NCBI RefSeq assembly: GCF_008728515.1
Contig: NC_044978.1
Coordinates: 147,494,262 to 147,558,261 of the forward strand
Source: Papio anubis
Taxonomy: Eukaryota; Chordata; Mammalia; Primates; Cercopithecidae
DNA: 64,000 nt
Direction: 5' to 3'
Numbering within the stretch: position 1 is the stretch's first letter; each line of letters starts with the position of its first letter. Under the pieces are notes generated by a model. That model did not search any database. It was not told the origin of the DNA and saw only the letters and a list, made by a program, of their open reading frames with translations. Made by a program: the position numbers and the translations under genes. Shown one piece after another: positions 35,624 through 48,181 of this stretch.

Positions 35624-35910
35624 AGGCCGGGCATGGTGACTCATGCCTGTAATCCCAGCACTTTGGGAGGCCGAGGCAGGCGGATCACCTGAGGTCAGGA
35701 GTTCGAGACCAACCTGGCCAACACGGTGAAACCCCGTCTCTACTAAAAATACAAAAATTAGCCGGGTGTGGTGGTGCAAGCCTATAATCTCAGCTACTCG
35801 GGAGGCTGAGGCAGGAGAATCACTTGAACCCAGGAGGTGGAGCTTGCAGTGAGCTGAGATCGCGCCACTGCACTCCAGCCTGGACAACAGAACAAGTCTC
35901 AGTCTCAAAA
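35624..35910 (+). mobile_element. Alu, plus strand
   Basis: ggccgggcatggtgactcatg to gtctcaaaaaca. aagaatttcag flanks both sides. Confidence 0.93.
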
Positions 35911-36309
35911 ACAAGAATTTCAGAGTTGGAGATCCTGAACAGAGTGGCTGTAGGTGGTGAGTGTGAGGCAAGTGAACCTTAATAAGCATGGGGGTATCAG
36001 ATTTTTGGTAGGGCAGATCTAAAAAAAATTAGAAATTAGGAATCGGGACAGTAGGAGCGATGTTAAAAATATTTAATAACTCATATGACCTAGGCACCCA
36101 CCTATCAGGATGGACATTGATTGTAAATTACTGGTATGATGCTACTGGTGTGTACTCATGCAGATACTGGCTCTACTGGCACGCCCCCATGCATAAAATG
36201 GATGACTATCAGGCCCAATGGACAGTTCATAATATGAATAGCTAGTCTCTTAAAGACAGTGCAAAATGTGTCACTATGAGAATAGGCACTAAAAATAAAT
36301 GGATTTATG

Positions 36310-36505
36310 TTAGAGTCCTGGTACTACCGCTTACTAGCTATGTGACATTAAGCACGTTATTTAAATTATGTGAGCATCCCTTACCTCCTCTGTAAAACAA
36401 GGATAATCACCACTACCACACAGGGTTGAGGTAAGGAAATAAAGAGAAATTACTTCCAAAGTTTACCACAGTGTCTAGTGCATAATTAGTTGTCATTAAA
36501 GGACA
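36310..36505 (+). repeat. MIR, plus strand
   Basis: ctagctatgtgacattaagc, cctcctctgtaaaacaagg, agggttgaggtaagga and gtgtctagtgcataatta follow the MIR core order. Confidence 0.8.
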
Positions 36506-36809
36506 GCAGTATTGTGGTGGTTGTATGATTTCCCAAGGCTCGTTCCTTCTTTACCAGGCAAGGCTGTGTTAGCCAATTCACTAGGCGGAACAAGTGGTTG
36601 CCTCTAGGTTTCAGTAAAGTTGCGATTAATTCTTTTGACTAAGTATTTGTTGCAGATATTTTTGAGTGCAGTTTCATATCAAGTGTTATCATTGATACTT
36701 TAGTAATAAAGCCTTTTGTGCTGTGGTTAATAACATAATCAATACTGTTTATTTGTGGAATAACCATTTTCAGAGCATTTTCACTAGATTCTTAAAGTAT
36801 GTAAACAGG

Positions 36810-36920
36810 ATATATGCTATTTTTATTTTATAGATAAAAATCCCCTGAGACTCAGAGAGGTGAAGTGTTTATCCAAAGCTGTGCAGCTAGTAAAATGTCA
36901 GAACTAAGATGTAGGGTATT
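36810..36920 (-). repeat. MIR, minus strand
   Basis: ttttatagataaaaatcccctgag, ctcagagaggtgaagtgttt and tgtgcagctagtaaaatgtc are the reverse MIR core. Confidence 0.7.
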
Positions 36921-37277
36921 TAGTTTTGAAAATTCTATTATTTAAAGTAAATCTGTGTTATTTATAAATAGTGTATAGTTCTGAGTTTCTTGACCCATTT
37001 TTCCATATGAAAAGCTATAAGCAAAGAGAGATAGAAGTGAGCTAGAAAAAATACCTAGAAGGAGACCAGTAGTGGGGAGTCAAATTAAATTCTTACAAAT
37101 ATCTGCCCAAATGACAGACTTAGTGATTTTCAAAGGCTTGCAAATCTAAGCATACAAAGTAATAAAAAATGTCACACTATTTAGGACATTAAATGTTATT
37201 GAATATTAAATATACATTAAATATTCTTCACATCATATCTATGTATATAATAAGATAATATACTTTTCTGTGTATAA

Positions 37278-37586
37278 GCACTGTCGCTTTTTTTTTTTTT
37301 TTTTTGAGATGGAGTCTCGCTCCTTCACCCAGGTTGGAGTGCAGTGGCACGATCTCGGCTCACTGCAACCTCCACCTCCTGGGTTCAAGCGATTCTTTTG
37401 CCTTGGCCTCCCAAGTAACTGGGACTACAGGCGTGCACCACCATGCCTGGCTAAGTTTTGTATTTTTTAGTAGAGATGGGGTTTTACCATATTGGCCAGG
37501 CTGGCTTCAAACTCCTGACCTCATGATCCGCCTGGCTCGGCCTCCCAAAGTGCCGGGATTACAGGCGTGAGCCACCACACCTGGCC
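37278..37586 (-). mobile_element. Alu, minus strand
   Basis: Reverse Alu ending 107 nt before exon 5. Confidence 0.9.
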
Positions 37587-37693
37587 GTGAATGGCTCCAT
37601 TCTTTTTGGTAATCCTTTGAATCAACATGGGGAAGATATGTTAACAATGTGCTTTTTTACCACCTAAATACTTCATTTCTTTTCTGGGAATAG

Positions 37694-37777
37694 GTCATAG
37701 AGAAAAACCTACATCTGTTCTCTTAAGAGGAAGTGATTCGGAGAAACTGAGAGCATTGAATGTGCAGGTTATTTCAG
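37694..37777 (+). CDS. TMEM156: TMEM156 exon 5 (cytoplasmic tail)
   Basis: The acceptor is ctgggaatag at 37693 and the donor is cag/gtaagt at 37778. It is 84 bp, phase 1 on both sides. The split codon a/gt gives Ser, then HREKPTSVLLRGSDSEK and LRALNVQVIS. It is a short polar tail with several Ser and Thr residues, including an acidic-flanked GSDSEK that could be phosphorylated (inference). The acceptor pyrimidine tract is modest. A minus-strand Alu ends 107 bp upstream. Confidence 0.93.
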
Positions 37778-39722
37778 GTAAGTTCTGTAGCATGTAAACA
37801 AAACAGCACTCAGGAAATTCCAAAGCTTCATGGTTTCACCACAGAGTAAACTCAAGATCTGAGATCTGAGCTTATGTAAATTAGCCTTGTATCTGGAATC
37901 ACAGAGCTGTGGGCAAATGAAATCTAGTTTAATATGTCTTATTATCAGGGGACAGTGACAATCTAAACTATCTCCTTAAATAATGGAAATTTTGCTTAAT
38001 TGGCAAGAAGAAATTCATGTGAGTAGGCAGAGGAGAGAAAGCAATAGGGATAAGCCTTAGATTTATTTTTAAATGAGACAAGATACCATTATTCCCCAGA
38101 ATTGCAAGAAGTAATTGCAGAGTGGGCATGACTTTCGCTGGAGCCTTCACTTAGCAGAGGGTGTCATTGTGTAAAGAGAACTTCTAATAGCCCCAATTAA
38201 AAAGCCCCCTGTCCTCTCCTGAGAAACAGAAATGGAATAAGGGAATTCTAATTAGAGCAGGGAAGGGGGCTGTTAGCACAGATGTTGTGGTTCAATCTCT
38301 TTCTTCTAATTGTGAAGCCTCCTTTTGGATTCAAGCTGTCAAATCACGTTAAAAAGAGAAAGAGGGAGAGTGTGACATGGACAAAGGCCTCTTCTTCAGC
38401 AGAGAGAAATAATATCCTTGACCATGAAAAACCACAGAATTACGAGTGCTGTTACCAAAGCTCCTTGTACATAGAAAGCGAGCAGGCGTCTTTGTACTTT
38501 GTGCGAAGTTAGAAAAAAAAGCAAGCTTCGTCTGGTGTGTAAACAGTTTTCAAAAATGGGAGGATGCCAAACAAACCTCCAGTCCCCCACCCTACAGCTG
38601 CATCGGTAGCGACATAGAGATTTGCACCACATTTCACTGGGGACTTTGTTCACCCTGGGCTTTTGTTAGCCATTTAAATTAGCAGATACACAGAACCCTA
38701 GCTTGAGTGCACCTAAGGAGCTCAAATATTTTAAAAATGTAGACATTCTACCTGGCATTAGCAGTGAAATTATTGAGCTACGACTGATAATAAGCATTAA
38801 CTGAATAATCATTTGACACCAGTTAAATGTGGGGTAAGTTGATGGAAATTTTGTCTAGTCAATGAAAATTTTGTTTGATTAATACATTAAAAGCCACAAC
38901 GTTGTTTTAAATGGCAAAATTAATTTTTAAAAGGAGAAAATGCATTTTTCCCTGTGCTCCCCTCTTACTCAGTACATGTGTCCAAATAGGAGGAATGTTT
39001 TAACATTCCTGCGGGGCTTTTTGGTCACCTTAGGAATTCTGGTGGTTTCTGTTTTCAAGTCGTAATTTTGAGCACTGCAGTCTTGTCTAAGAAAAAGTCC
39101 ATAGTTCCCCTGTCAACCCATATAGTCAAGGGAATCACAAATTTTAAGTACTAGCTAACCACGAGACTAACCTCACAAAGTTGTATTTATGAGCCTGTGA
39201 CTTTCATCCACCAAAGAAACCTGTCTTAGCCATCCTTTACCTTTAATAGCTCTCACTAAAAATCCTCTGGCTTTATTACCAGACATATAATATTAATGTT
39301 TAGTGTAGGCCAAGGGGTGATGGCCTTTTTTAAATCCAAGAACTCTTTTGAGGCTTAGCATCTTAAAGAGAGAAAGAGGCAGACTCTTTCTTATTTATAT
39401 TCTTTTAACCTAAATGCAGTCTTTTCCTTCCCTATTATAAGTTGCTTTTCTGAGAGAGAAATGGAAAGGAAATCACGTCTCCCTCGAGTGCCGTTTTTAA
39501 GGCCTCTCTTTGTAGTGATGGATTATAGGCAGCAGTGAGAATGTACGGGAAAAATGTGTCAGCATGGTTCTCTGGAGATGCAGTAACATGGGTAGAAAAA
39601 AAAATGTAGTTCAAAGCAGTGGTGACTGTGTGTCACATTCAGCAGAAGCAGCTTGTTGTCGACCCTCGCCACACATTCCAGGATGTCTCTCCACTTGTTC
39701 ATGCATTTAAGAGTGAGTATTG

Positions 39723-39764
<42 letters not shown>

Positions 39765-40381
39765 AGAGAGAGATAAATGGGCTCGTACTTCTAAAAGAAG
39801 CTTATTCATCCTACAAGAGAGAAATAAGGAGAGGTTACCAGGACGCAGGCACCACATTGTGCCTGGCACGTTCTAGGGGCATGGTGGACACTGATGGAAT
39901 AAATGCATCCTGCTGCTGTGGAAAGAGATGTCAAACCGAATCAAATCCCCATCTTTTATATGTCTCTAATATTTCCCTCCTTGCTCTGAGAAGTGTGAGA
40001 GCTTATGTTTTCTGGCTGGGCATTAATCTATTTTCCATATTATTCATTTAACTATCATCTTCACACAGGTGATCTCTGTCTTATTTATCTGTGGATTGTT
40101 GTTGCTAGCATAATATCTGGCACTATAAAAGCTTATTAAATCTCGTAAACCCTAAAGGGAAATGAGTATAGAGTAAAAAGAGAGGATGAGCAAGAAATGA
40201 GTCTGAGGGATTGGGAAATATGACAACAAATAAAGAGACAGAGTAATTACAGGGCATAGAATTCCACTTTATTAAAGAAGGCGTAGCATGCTTTGTAGAA
40301 GGGCTAAGGATATCAAAGAGTCATAAAAAACATTGACTGTCTTGAAGAAGGGATTTTGAAAGCTATGCAAAAGTAACTCTA
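37778..40381. other. intron 5, 5' part, largely unique
   Basis: No named repeat apart from the CA/GA microsatellite near 39725. Open frames near 38282-38682 on both strands lack coding character. Confidence 0.45.
39725..39773 (+). repeat. (CA)n(GA)n microsatellite
   Basis: About 37 nt of CA followed by 12 nt of GA. Confidence 0.95.
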
Positions 40382-40676
40382 GGCCGAGTGTCGTGGCCCA
40401 TGCCTGTAATCCCAGCACTTTAGGAGGCCGAGGTGGGAGGATCACTTGAGTCCAGGAGTTCAAGACCAGCCTGGGCAACATAGTGAAACCCCATCTCTAC
40501 AAAAAATAAACAAAATTAGCCAGGCATGGTGGCATATGCTTATAGTCCTGCTACTCAGGAGGCTGAGGTGGGAGGATCGGTTAAGCCTGGGAAGTTGAGG
40601 CCACAGTGGGCTGAGGTCACGCCACTGCACTTTAGACTGGATAACAGAGCAAGACTGTGTCTCAAAAAAAAAAAAA
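40382..40676 (+). mobile_element. AluJ-like, plus strand
   Basis: ggccgagtgtcgtggcccatg to an A tail. aaagtaact flanks it. Confidence 0.9.
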
Positions 40677-41336
40677 AGTAACTTTAAAACGTACCCCTAG
40701 AATCGGTGCCTAATGGGTTGACCATGTTGGGAAACCAAAGCCAGGGGCAGGAGGGGTGGATTAGAATCTGAATCGCTGGGTGCAAATGATAGAAGCCCAC
40801 TTGACTGACTGCAGCGAGGACATTTATTGGAAAGCCAGTAGGTAGCCCACGGAAACGACAGGCAGGCTAGGGAATCTGAGCGTGGAAAATAAACAGGCAT
40901 GAAGGTGGGGGAGGGCAGGAAACCAAAAATACAGCCCAAGTTGCATGTCAGGAATGGTCTGGTGAGAAAGCCTCTGCTGATGTCCCCCCACTCTGAAGTG
41001 CTGGGGCCACCCCTCTGACTGCCTTGCAGCTTTGCATCTTGCCTCAGGATTGCAAGCTCCAAGGAGGGGTGTGAGGGGAGGCCATACAGTGGTACTCTGG
41101 GTGTCGGGAAGCAGGGAGAGGGGACAATATCTGCCCTTCTGGCTTTCTGCATACTTGTCGTCACCCCTGACATGTCCATATGCTGGACTGTCAAACAAAT
41201 ATCGACAACATCAGGTTTCCGGGATCAGAGTTTCCATCCACTCCTGCTGCGTGGGTCAGCGAAAAGTTCATTTCATATCTCTCCTATATGTCCATTAAAA
41301 AGAGTGAAATCCTTAAAACTTGAAATTCTTCACCGT
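40677..41336. other. intron 5 segment, GC-richer, unassigned
   Basis: Open on both strands for up to 165 codons, but with no similarity I recognise. It could be an old transposon or LTR that I cannot name. Confidence 0.35.
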
Positions 41337-41788
41337 TGTATTAGTCAGAGTTCTCTAGAGGGGTAGAACTAATAGGACAGATGTCTTTGTAAAGGGGAGT
41401 TTATTAAGGAGTATTGACTCACATGATCACAAAGTGGGGTCCCACAATAGGCCATCGGCAAGCTGAGGCGTAAGGAAGCCAGTGCGAGTCCCAAAGCTGA
41501 AGAACGTTGGAATCTGATGTTTGAAGGCGGGAAGCATACAGCACGGAGAAAGATGAAGTCCAGAAGACATAGTCAGTCTAATCTTTCCACGTTCTTCTGT
41601 CTGCTTTCATTCTGGCTTCATGGCTGCTGATTAGATGGTGCCCACTCAGATTGAGCGTGGGTCTGCCTTTCCCAGTCCACTGACTCAAATGTTAATCTCC
41701 TTTGGCTACACCCTCACAGACACATCCAGGAACAATACTTTGCATCCTTCAATTCAATCAAGTTGACACTCGATATTAACCATTATAA
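41337..41788 (-). mobile_element. MLT2-type LTR (ERVL), minus strand, solo
   Basis: tgtattagtcagagttctctag, ccaaagctgaagaacgttgg, gctgattagatggtgcccac, ctttgcatccttcaattc and caagttgacactcgatatt mark a complete reverse LTR. No internal ERV sequence follows. Confidence 0.8.
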
Positions 41789-41794
41789 CCATTC

Positions 41795-42170
41795 AGTATT
41801 TAACCAATATTTATTGAATACCGACTATGGGCCAGCCATTATACTAAGTATTGGTGTTATAGTGGCACATACCATATGCACGGTCCCTGCCTTTATAGAG
41901 CTTCCAGCATAGTTAAGGAGATTCTACCTGTGGTTGACATAGGAGAAGGGAAACTATATCTCATTAAGCACCTTCCATGTGTTCTGTACTTTCATGCACA
42001 TCATTTCATTTGATTTCAAAAGAACTCTATTTTCTTCCTGATGAGAAAACTGAAGATAACAGAGTTTAAGTAACTGGTTCATAGCTGGTTTCTAACAGAG
42101 CCAGGATTCAAACTCAGTTCTGTCCAACTGATGCACTTTCTAGCATGCCACGTAATGTCAGTAGTGAGCT
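41795..42170 (-). repeat. ancient repeats (L2-like then MIR, minus strand)
   Basis: aaccaatatttattgaatacc with gggccagccattatactaag is a common ancient-repeat signature. 42030-42170 resembles reverse MIR (gatgagaaaactgaag, ctggtttctaacagagccagg). Confidence 0.6.
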
Positions 42171-43149
42171 GGGAGACTGGGGGTTCAAGCCACAGATCAA
42201 AAGTCTTCCTGCTCTTTTGCATTTAACACCGGAAACTGAGACGAATCATTTTCTCTATATAAGGCCGTAAGAGCTTGTGTGTGACAATGTGAGTCATCCT
42301 CATTGTGGCATTGGCTGAAATTTTCTTGCAATTAATGTGGGTGGGTTCTGAGGGAACATGAAGCAAAAGAAAACGGAGTTTTATTGTGAAAGAGAATTAC
42401 TAAATGTCAAAAGGAAGTGGATGACCCCGTAATTTATATTACACCAAAATAAAACTAATGGCAATGTAAAATTATAATTTGCAACATGTTTATGGCCGGT
42501 ATAATAAAGATTAAGCAGGTTTCACTTCCTGCAGATGAGAAGATAAATTACTGGTGCCAGATGTCCTGGAACCAAGCAAGATAACATGAAAATTTAATTT
42601 TTACTTGCTTAACTATCTTGTTTATGACTCTTAAAATACAGATTTGGGTTCATAAAACAGGAAAGGTTACAGCCATCTGCTTGGTTGCAGAATGGATCAA
42701 AGTGAAGAGGATGATTCTTTTTGCAGGAAGAAATTCACAAATGTGAAGAATCTATAGGCGGACTAGGATGATTTATTCTAGTCATTCATTGAATGCCTTT
42801 ACGTGACAGGCATTTATGCCAGGTCTGGAAGAATTGATGGTAAAACATGTGCACATAAACATCTCCTTCATCTTAATATAGATTGTCCCTGCCTGAACCA
42901 TCCCGCCTCTCCTGCCACCCCCTACAAACCTGCTCCCCTCCCACCCTGACATTGGCTCGTTAGCTCCCATCCTTCCCATCTGATCTTGGCTTAACTAACA
43001 AAGTTGTTTCAGGCCTCCTGGACTAGGTTGATTCTCCTTATGACACACCCTTATAACGCCAGACATCTTTCTTTGCAGCGACAATCACTGTTGCTATTTT
43101 ACATTTTTGTGTTATTGTGGTTTGTGTTATTATTTGGTTAGTGTTTCTT
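42171..43149. other. intron 5, unassigned
   Basis: Unique-looking AT-rich sequence, with a C-rich patch at 42890-42960. No exon recognised. Confidence 0.4.
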
Positions 43150-43285
43150 CCGCGAGCGAGTTGGCTCCTTGAGGTCAAGGACACTATCTGATGATACTCA
43201 TCACTGCATCCCCAGCTCATAGCGTAATGCATATATATGGGCACATCGTAGGTACCCAATAAATATTTGCCAAATAAATACAATT
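43150..43285 (+). repeat. L2 3' end
   Basis: ggctccttgaggtcaaggac, catcactgcatccccagctc and gtacccaataaatatttgcc are the L2 3' end. Confidence 0.75.
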
Positions 43286-44764
43286 CTACATTGACTGTGT
43301 TGAAAGAATGACTGCTGCTGTCTTACAAAAGCCTTTCACATACTTTTACCTCTAACTTACAACTTTTGATTATGCTTATCCAAAATAATAAAAAGAAACT
43401 GGTTAAACACTTCATCAGTTTTATCCTTATGGAGTATTACAGATATCTGCAGTGTGAATTAACCAGAAACTGAATCAGTGGCTCAGAATATTGGCAGCTG
43501 TCAGTTCAAGATGTTTTTTTCTTTTTAGTTAATTCTGGAAAATTTTGCAGTCATTTATTTTCCACCCTCATTTTATCTTCACATTGACTAGACTTGGAGC
43601 AGATGATTAGTTTTAGGATCATTGTTAATAACAGATGGAACTTTGAACATGGGATGAAGTTGGCACCTGGAATAACAGAAATCTATTTTAAGCAGCCATA
43701 ATTGGTTCTGTTAGCCCGAAAAGGCTACTCGCTATCTTGGGCTTACAGAAAACTGCCAATGTTTTTATGTGATGAAAAGGTCAGAATGATGTATAGCAAT
43801 ATTGAAGTTCTGCATTTTCTATGGTAATAAGGAGACATAATTAAGACTGGAAGGTTTTTTGAAGCCAGATCACAGAACTGAATAAAAATCACTAAACCGT
43901 CAGAAAATTTGCACAGCTGTCTTGGCCTGAGTAATCTATGGAGATTAACCTGAATTCCTTCATTTTTGGCGAAGCTCTTGTGAGGAAACCCAAGTACTTC
44001 GTGGATAACAGTTTAGATATTTATTGCCATAGTTTCCACAAAGAGTCATGATGGCTGCATCTCCCAAAGTGTGACGGCAAAAGGAAGGAGCTAGGGACAT
44101 CATTTCCAAGGTCAGCTACCCATAGGCCTCCCCTGCTGAACATATATATGGCTCCTACTAAATTCTGTGCATGCCCCCTGGAAGGGCTTAAAAGATGCTC
44201 ATGAAAATATTTTTTGTGCTTGATAGTGCTTTCTATTTTTCCAAGTGTAATATATCAAAATTCACCATTCTCATCTCATTTTATCCTTACCTTTATTTTC
44301 CTCCTTTTAGCCTCAAGGCAGCCACACTAGCTTTGCAAAAGCCACAGGGAAGTGATCTTGGTTGCGCAGGTGTCAGTCCCCACTGCCAAAACTTTGAATG
44401 GAACGTGTGGGGCAAGGCCAGGACCCTGCCAGGATTGGCCGCTTGGCCGCTGCTGCCCACAAGGCTGCACAGGGGCCTCAGGTCAGTGAATCTATCTGCT
44501 CCAGTGCTTCCCTTTAGGCCTGGGGACAGCCTCCTGCAATGGCAGCACCTCAAGAAGGATCCATTGTATGATGCAGTTCACACCAACAGGTTTATTAAAC
44601 CTCAAGGCCAGTGCATTCATCCATAAAGAATGATACAATTGAGAGAAATGCAGACCAGACGCTTCTGACAGCAAATGTATTTTCTCTCCCAAGACAGATC
44701 CATGTGGGAAGTCAAATCACAGCAAAGAGTTGTTGGTTAGGTCTTAAAACGCATTCCCTTACCA
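43286..44764. other. intron 5, unassigned, with a GC-rich island at 44320-44640
   Basis: The island has an open frame and a donor-like caggtcagt near 44478, but no recognisable protein. The rest shows nothing I can name. Confidence 0.35.
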
Positions 44765-44923
44765 GACCAGGTGCGGTGGCTCACACCTGTAATCCAACAT
44801 TTCAGGAGCCTGAGGTGGGAGGATCCCTTGAGACTGGGAGGTCAAGGCTGTAACGAGATGTGATTGTGCCTCTGCACTCCAGCCTAGGTGACAGAGCGAG
44901 ACCCTGTCTCAAAAGAAAAAAAA
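44765..44923 (+). mobile_element. short Alu (FLAM-like or internally deleted), plus strand
   Basis: caggtgcggtggctcacacc joined within 80 nt to an old-type right end (gcactccagcctaggtgac). The whole is about 160 nt. aaacgcattc / aaatgcattc flank it. Confidence 0.8.
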
Positions 44924-46509
44924 ATGCATTCTTTGGCAGATAGCTTGAGACCTTTCTCCCCATTTTAGGGGTAGCCTGACAAGCTCATTTAACAGAGAGG
45001 TTTTAACGTTTAACAAGCTTCAGTTTGGGAATAATTTTTTGAGGATGAATTTGTGTGTCTGTGTGCAGATCGTGTGCTGATTTTGTAGATTAAAATCAGG
45101 GGACCATTTTATATTTCTTACCCCTAAATCGTGGGTGGCCCTCTAGAATTGCTCCTTGAACTGCCTGAACCCATGCCCTGTTACTGAGAAAAATGAGGCA
45201 TAGAGACGTTAAATGATATTCTTTTGATCATTCAGCCCATATTTGTTGAGTACCTATTATGTGTCTAAGGTAGGTTCTGGGGAATAAAACAGTGCCCAGA
45301 ATATAATCTTTGTGCTCAAGGAGGCAGACAAATAAATAATTACAAAAAGTTGGGTAAGTTCTCATTTGGAAGTGGAGGGCACAGAGGGACATATACTGTG
45401 TGATCACCTAACCCTATTTACTCCTTCTTGGTATTTTTTTAAAAGTTACTTTTGGCTTTCCAATATAATAACCAAGTAAAATATAGCTGAACAAGTAGTT
45501 TTGGAGATAAGAGCATAAAAAAAAAGGATGAGGCAAATTCCCTTAGTAGCCAAGAGAGGCTGACTAGGATGAGGAAGTTTTAGATGTGCCTTCATGGTGG
45601 GAGATGGACCTTGTCTTTGACATGAAAATCATCAGGACCAAAGTAACGAAAACACCTTGCAAGTTTCCATTGCTCAGTGGGAATCAAAAGTTACTTGGGA
45701 AAGATGAGTTGAGGTTAGATACCAGATGTCATGGATATAAAGCACCTTTGAAAAACGATAGAAATCTTTTTCTAAAAGAAGAAAAAGAAGAAGCATCCGA
45801 GGGCTGCCTGGGCATGGTCAGGGATAGTGTGATAAGGGCTTTATTTGAGAGCATAAGGCATGGAGTTTTATTTTTAATCAAAGTTTCTCCTGCTGAAAAT
45901 CCATTTTGTTCACTAGATTCAGCCAGGTCAAAATTCAGATTGGGATTTAAAAAAATTTTTTTAAGGCTCTTTGAAGTTTCTGAAAAGAAGTCATAGAAAT
46001 GTTTGTTTCAGAGATTTGACAAATTCATGAAAAGACTGCTGTGAAGCTTTAAAATATTTCTGACTGTTCCTACTGCCTTAACTAGTGTTGGTGAATTAAT
46101 ATTACTTGAAAGAAATTGTATTTCCTATGTAGAACTAGAAAACATTTCTACCCCTTTTAGCTATGCTGAAGAAGGCATTAAAATGACATATATCCTACCT
46201 TTTTGCCTTTTAATCAATTTTTAGAAGTTTTGCTATTACCATATAAGTTACATGACTTTGGATACTGAAAGAAACTGAAGATAATGCCCCACTAGAGAAT
46301 TACTTTAGCCATCATTTTGACAGGCAATCGCTTTCTGTTGTAAATTACAGTTATATTTTATGCTATAAACACCAGCAAACCAAATGAATAAGCAAATAAT
46401 CAGCGGTTTGGCTTTTCAACCAAAAGAACTCTGTTAATTTCCTTGGATAATTATTTAGTTTCATGAATAGGCTCTTTTGATATCTTAACCTTTATAAAGA
46501 ACAATCTCA
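44924..46509. other. intron 5, unassigned
   Basis: 45255-45340 has an ancient-repeat signature (tgttgagtacctattatgtg). A 136-codon open frame at 45586-45996 shows no family resemblance, so it is not called a gene. Confidence 0.4.
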
Positions 46510-46510
46510 T

Positions 46511-46830
46511 CTGGGCACGGTGGTTCAAGCCTGAAATCCTAGTAGTTTGGAAGGCCAAGGTGGGAGAATCACTTGAGGCCAGGAGTTTGAGACCAGCCTG
46601 GCCAACATGGTGAAACCCCGTCTCTACTAAAAATACAAAAATCAGCCAGGTGTGGTGGTGCATGCTTGTAGTCCCAGCTTCTCAAGAGGCTGAGGCAGGA
46701 GAATTGCTTGAACTTGGGAGGTGGAGGCTGCAGTGAGCCGAGATTGTGCCACTGCACTCCAGCCTGGGCCACAGAGCGAAACGCCGTCTCAAAAAACAAA
46801 CAAACAAACAAAACCCAACAACAACAACAA
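46511..46830 (+). mobile_element. Alu, plus strand, (CAAA)n(CAA)n tail
   Basis: tctgggcacggtggttcaagc to a simple-repeat tail. aaagaacaatctca flanks both ends. Confidence 0.92.
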
Positions 46831-47049
46831 AAGAACAATCTCAAATGTCAAATTGTGGGTTATAAGATGCTTTGTTATTTGCATGGTAAATTCATTCTGA
46901 AGCTTTAATGTGCGTCAGAATCAACTTGGATGTCTATAAAACTCCAGGCTTCTAGGCCTCCATGAAGAGAGATTCTTAATTCAATAGATCTGCAGCATGC
47001 ATTTTAAATAACTACCTCTGTTGATTTTCAGGACAAGGGTCTGTCGGTC

Positions 47050-47400
47050 ACTGTACTTACTAGCTTTCTGTTGTTGTGTAACCAATTACCACACATATAG
47101 TGGCTTAAAACAGCACACACTGATTATCTCACAGTTTCTGTTGGTCAGATGTCTGTGTATGGATCTTCTGCTGAGGGTCTCACAGGCTGAAATCAAGATG
47201 TCAGCGGGACTGCATTCCCATCTGAATGCTATGCATCTATGCTCACTCAGGTTATGGAAAGAATTCATTTACGGCTGTGTCCTGAGGGCCTTGGCGCCTT
47301 CCTGGCTGCCCACTGGAAGCCGTCCTCAGGTCCCAGAGGCCACTTGGCAGTCACCGCTAGGAGTCCCCCTCCATAGGCATTTCACAGCATGGCAGTTTGT
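47050..47400 (-). mobile_element. MLT1-like LTR (MaLR), minus strand, diverged
   Basis: gtggcttaaaacagcacacac, tgattatctcacagtttctg, gaaatcaagatgtcagcggg and cataggcatttcacagcatgg follow a reverse MLT1-like order. Confidence 0.6.
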
Positions 47401-47410
47401 TTCTTTTTGT

Positions 47411-47541
47411 TTGTTTGTTTTTTGAGACAGAGTCTAGCGCTGTTTGTTTGTTTTTTGAGACGGAGTCATGAGCCAAGATCATGCCATTGCACTCTAGCCT
47501 GGGAGACAAGAGTAAAACTCTATCTCAAAAAAAAAAAAAAA
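47411..47541. mobile_element. fold-back fusion of two Alu ends
   Basis: A minus-strand Alu end (two copies of tttgagacagagtc-like sequence separated by TTTG repeats) is joined at about 47468 to a plus-strand Alu 3' end (atgagccaagatcatgcc to poly-A). Confidence 0.75.
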
Positions 47542-47847
47542 ATTACTTTTAATTAAAAAAAGAACTTCAGTTAAAATGTATAATTTTCTGGGAAAAAATG
47601 TATCAAACCCAACAACAGAAGATATAGAATATGTAAATAATTGTCATGGAAGAAATAGAAAATGTGTTCGTTGTCCTTCAAAAAGTAACAGGAAGAGCAG
47701 TTCACAGGAGAATGTTACCAATCTCTAAGACATAGGTATTTCCTATGGTATTTAAACTGTTGCAAGACCAAAGATATTTCCTAATTCTATTTTTGAAATA
47801 AACATTATTAATAATATTCAAATCCAAGAAAGACTGAGTCTAAAATG

Positions 47848-48022
47848 AAATCAGCTCGGATGCAGTGGCTCATGCCTGTAATCTCAGGACTTTGCAAGGC
47901 TGAAGCAGGAGGATTGCTTGAGCCCAGGAGTTTGAGACTGCAGTGAGCTATGATAGCACCACTATACTTCAGCCTGGGTGACAGTGCAAGAGCTTGTCTC
48001 AAAAAAAAAAAAAAAAAAAAAG
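47848..48022 (+). mobile_element. short old Alu, plus strand
   Basis: cggatgcagtggctcatgcc then a right-arm-like end and A tail, about 175 nt in all. FLAM-like or internally deleted AluJ. Confidence 0.8.
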
Positions 48023-48126
48023 AAAGAAAGAAAAAATAAATAAATCATTGAGAAATCTTACTTGTGTATATCCATGCAAAAATCCTAAATAAAACATTAG
48101 CAATCCAGTAGCACAGTTTAAAAATA

Positions 48127-48127
<1 letters not shown>

Positions 48128-48170
<43 letters not shown>

Positions 48171-48181
48171 ACACACACACG
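48128..48181 (+). repeat. (CA)n microsatellite
   Basis: About 54 nt of CA with one TA interruption. Confidence 0.95.

Noticed and set aside
35414..35989. 191-codon open frame on minus
   Set aside because: Most of it is antisense Alu. The ends are intron 4 sequence, antisense to TMEM156.
45586..45996. 136-codon open frame in intron 5
   Set aside because: No family resemblance, no splice or promoter context. A frame this long can occur by chance in 64 kb.
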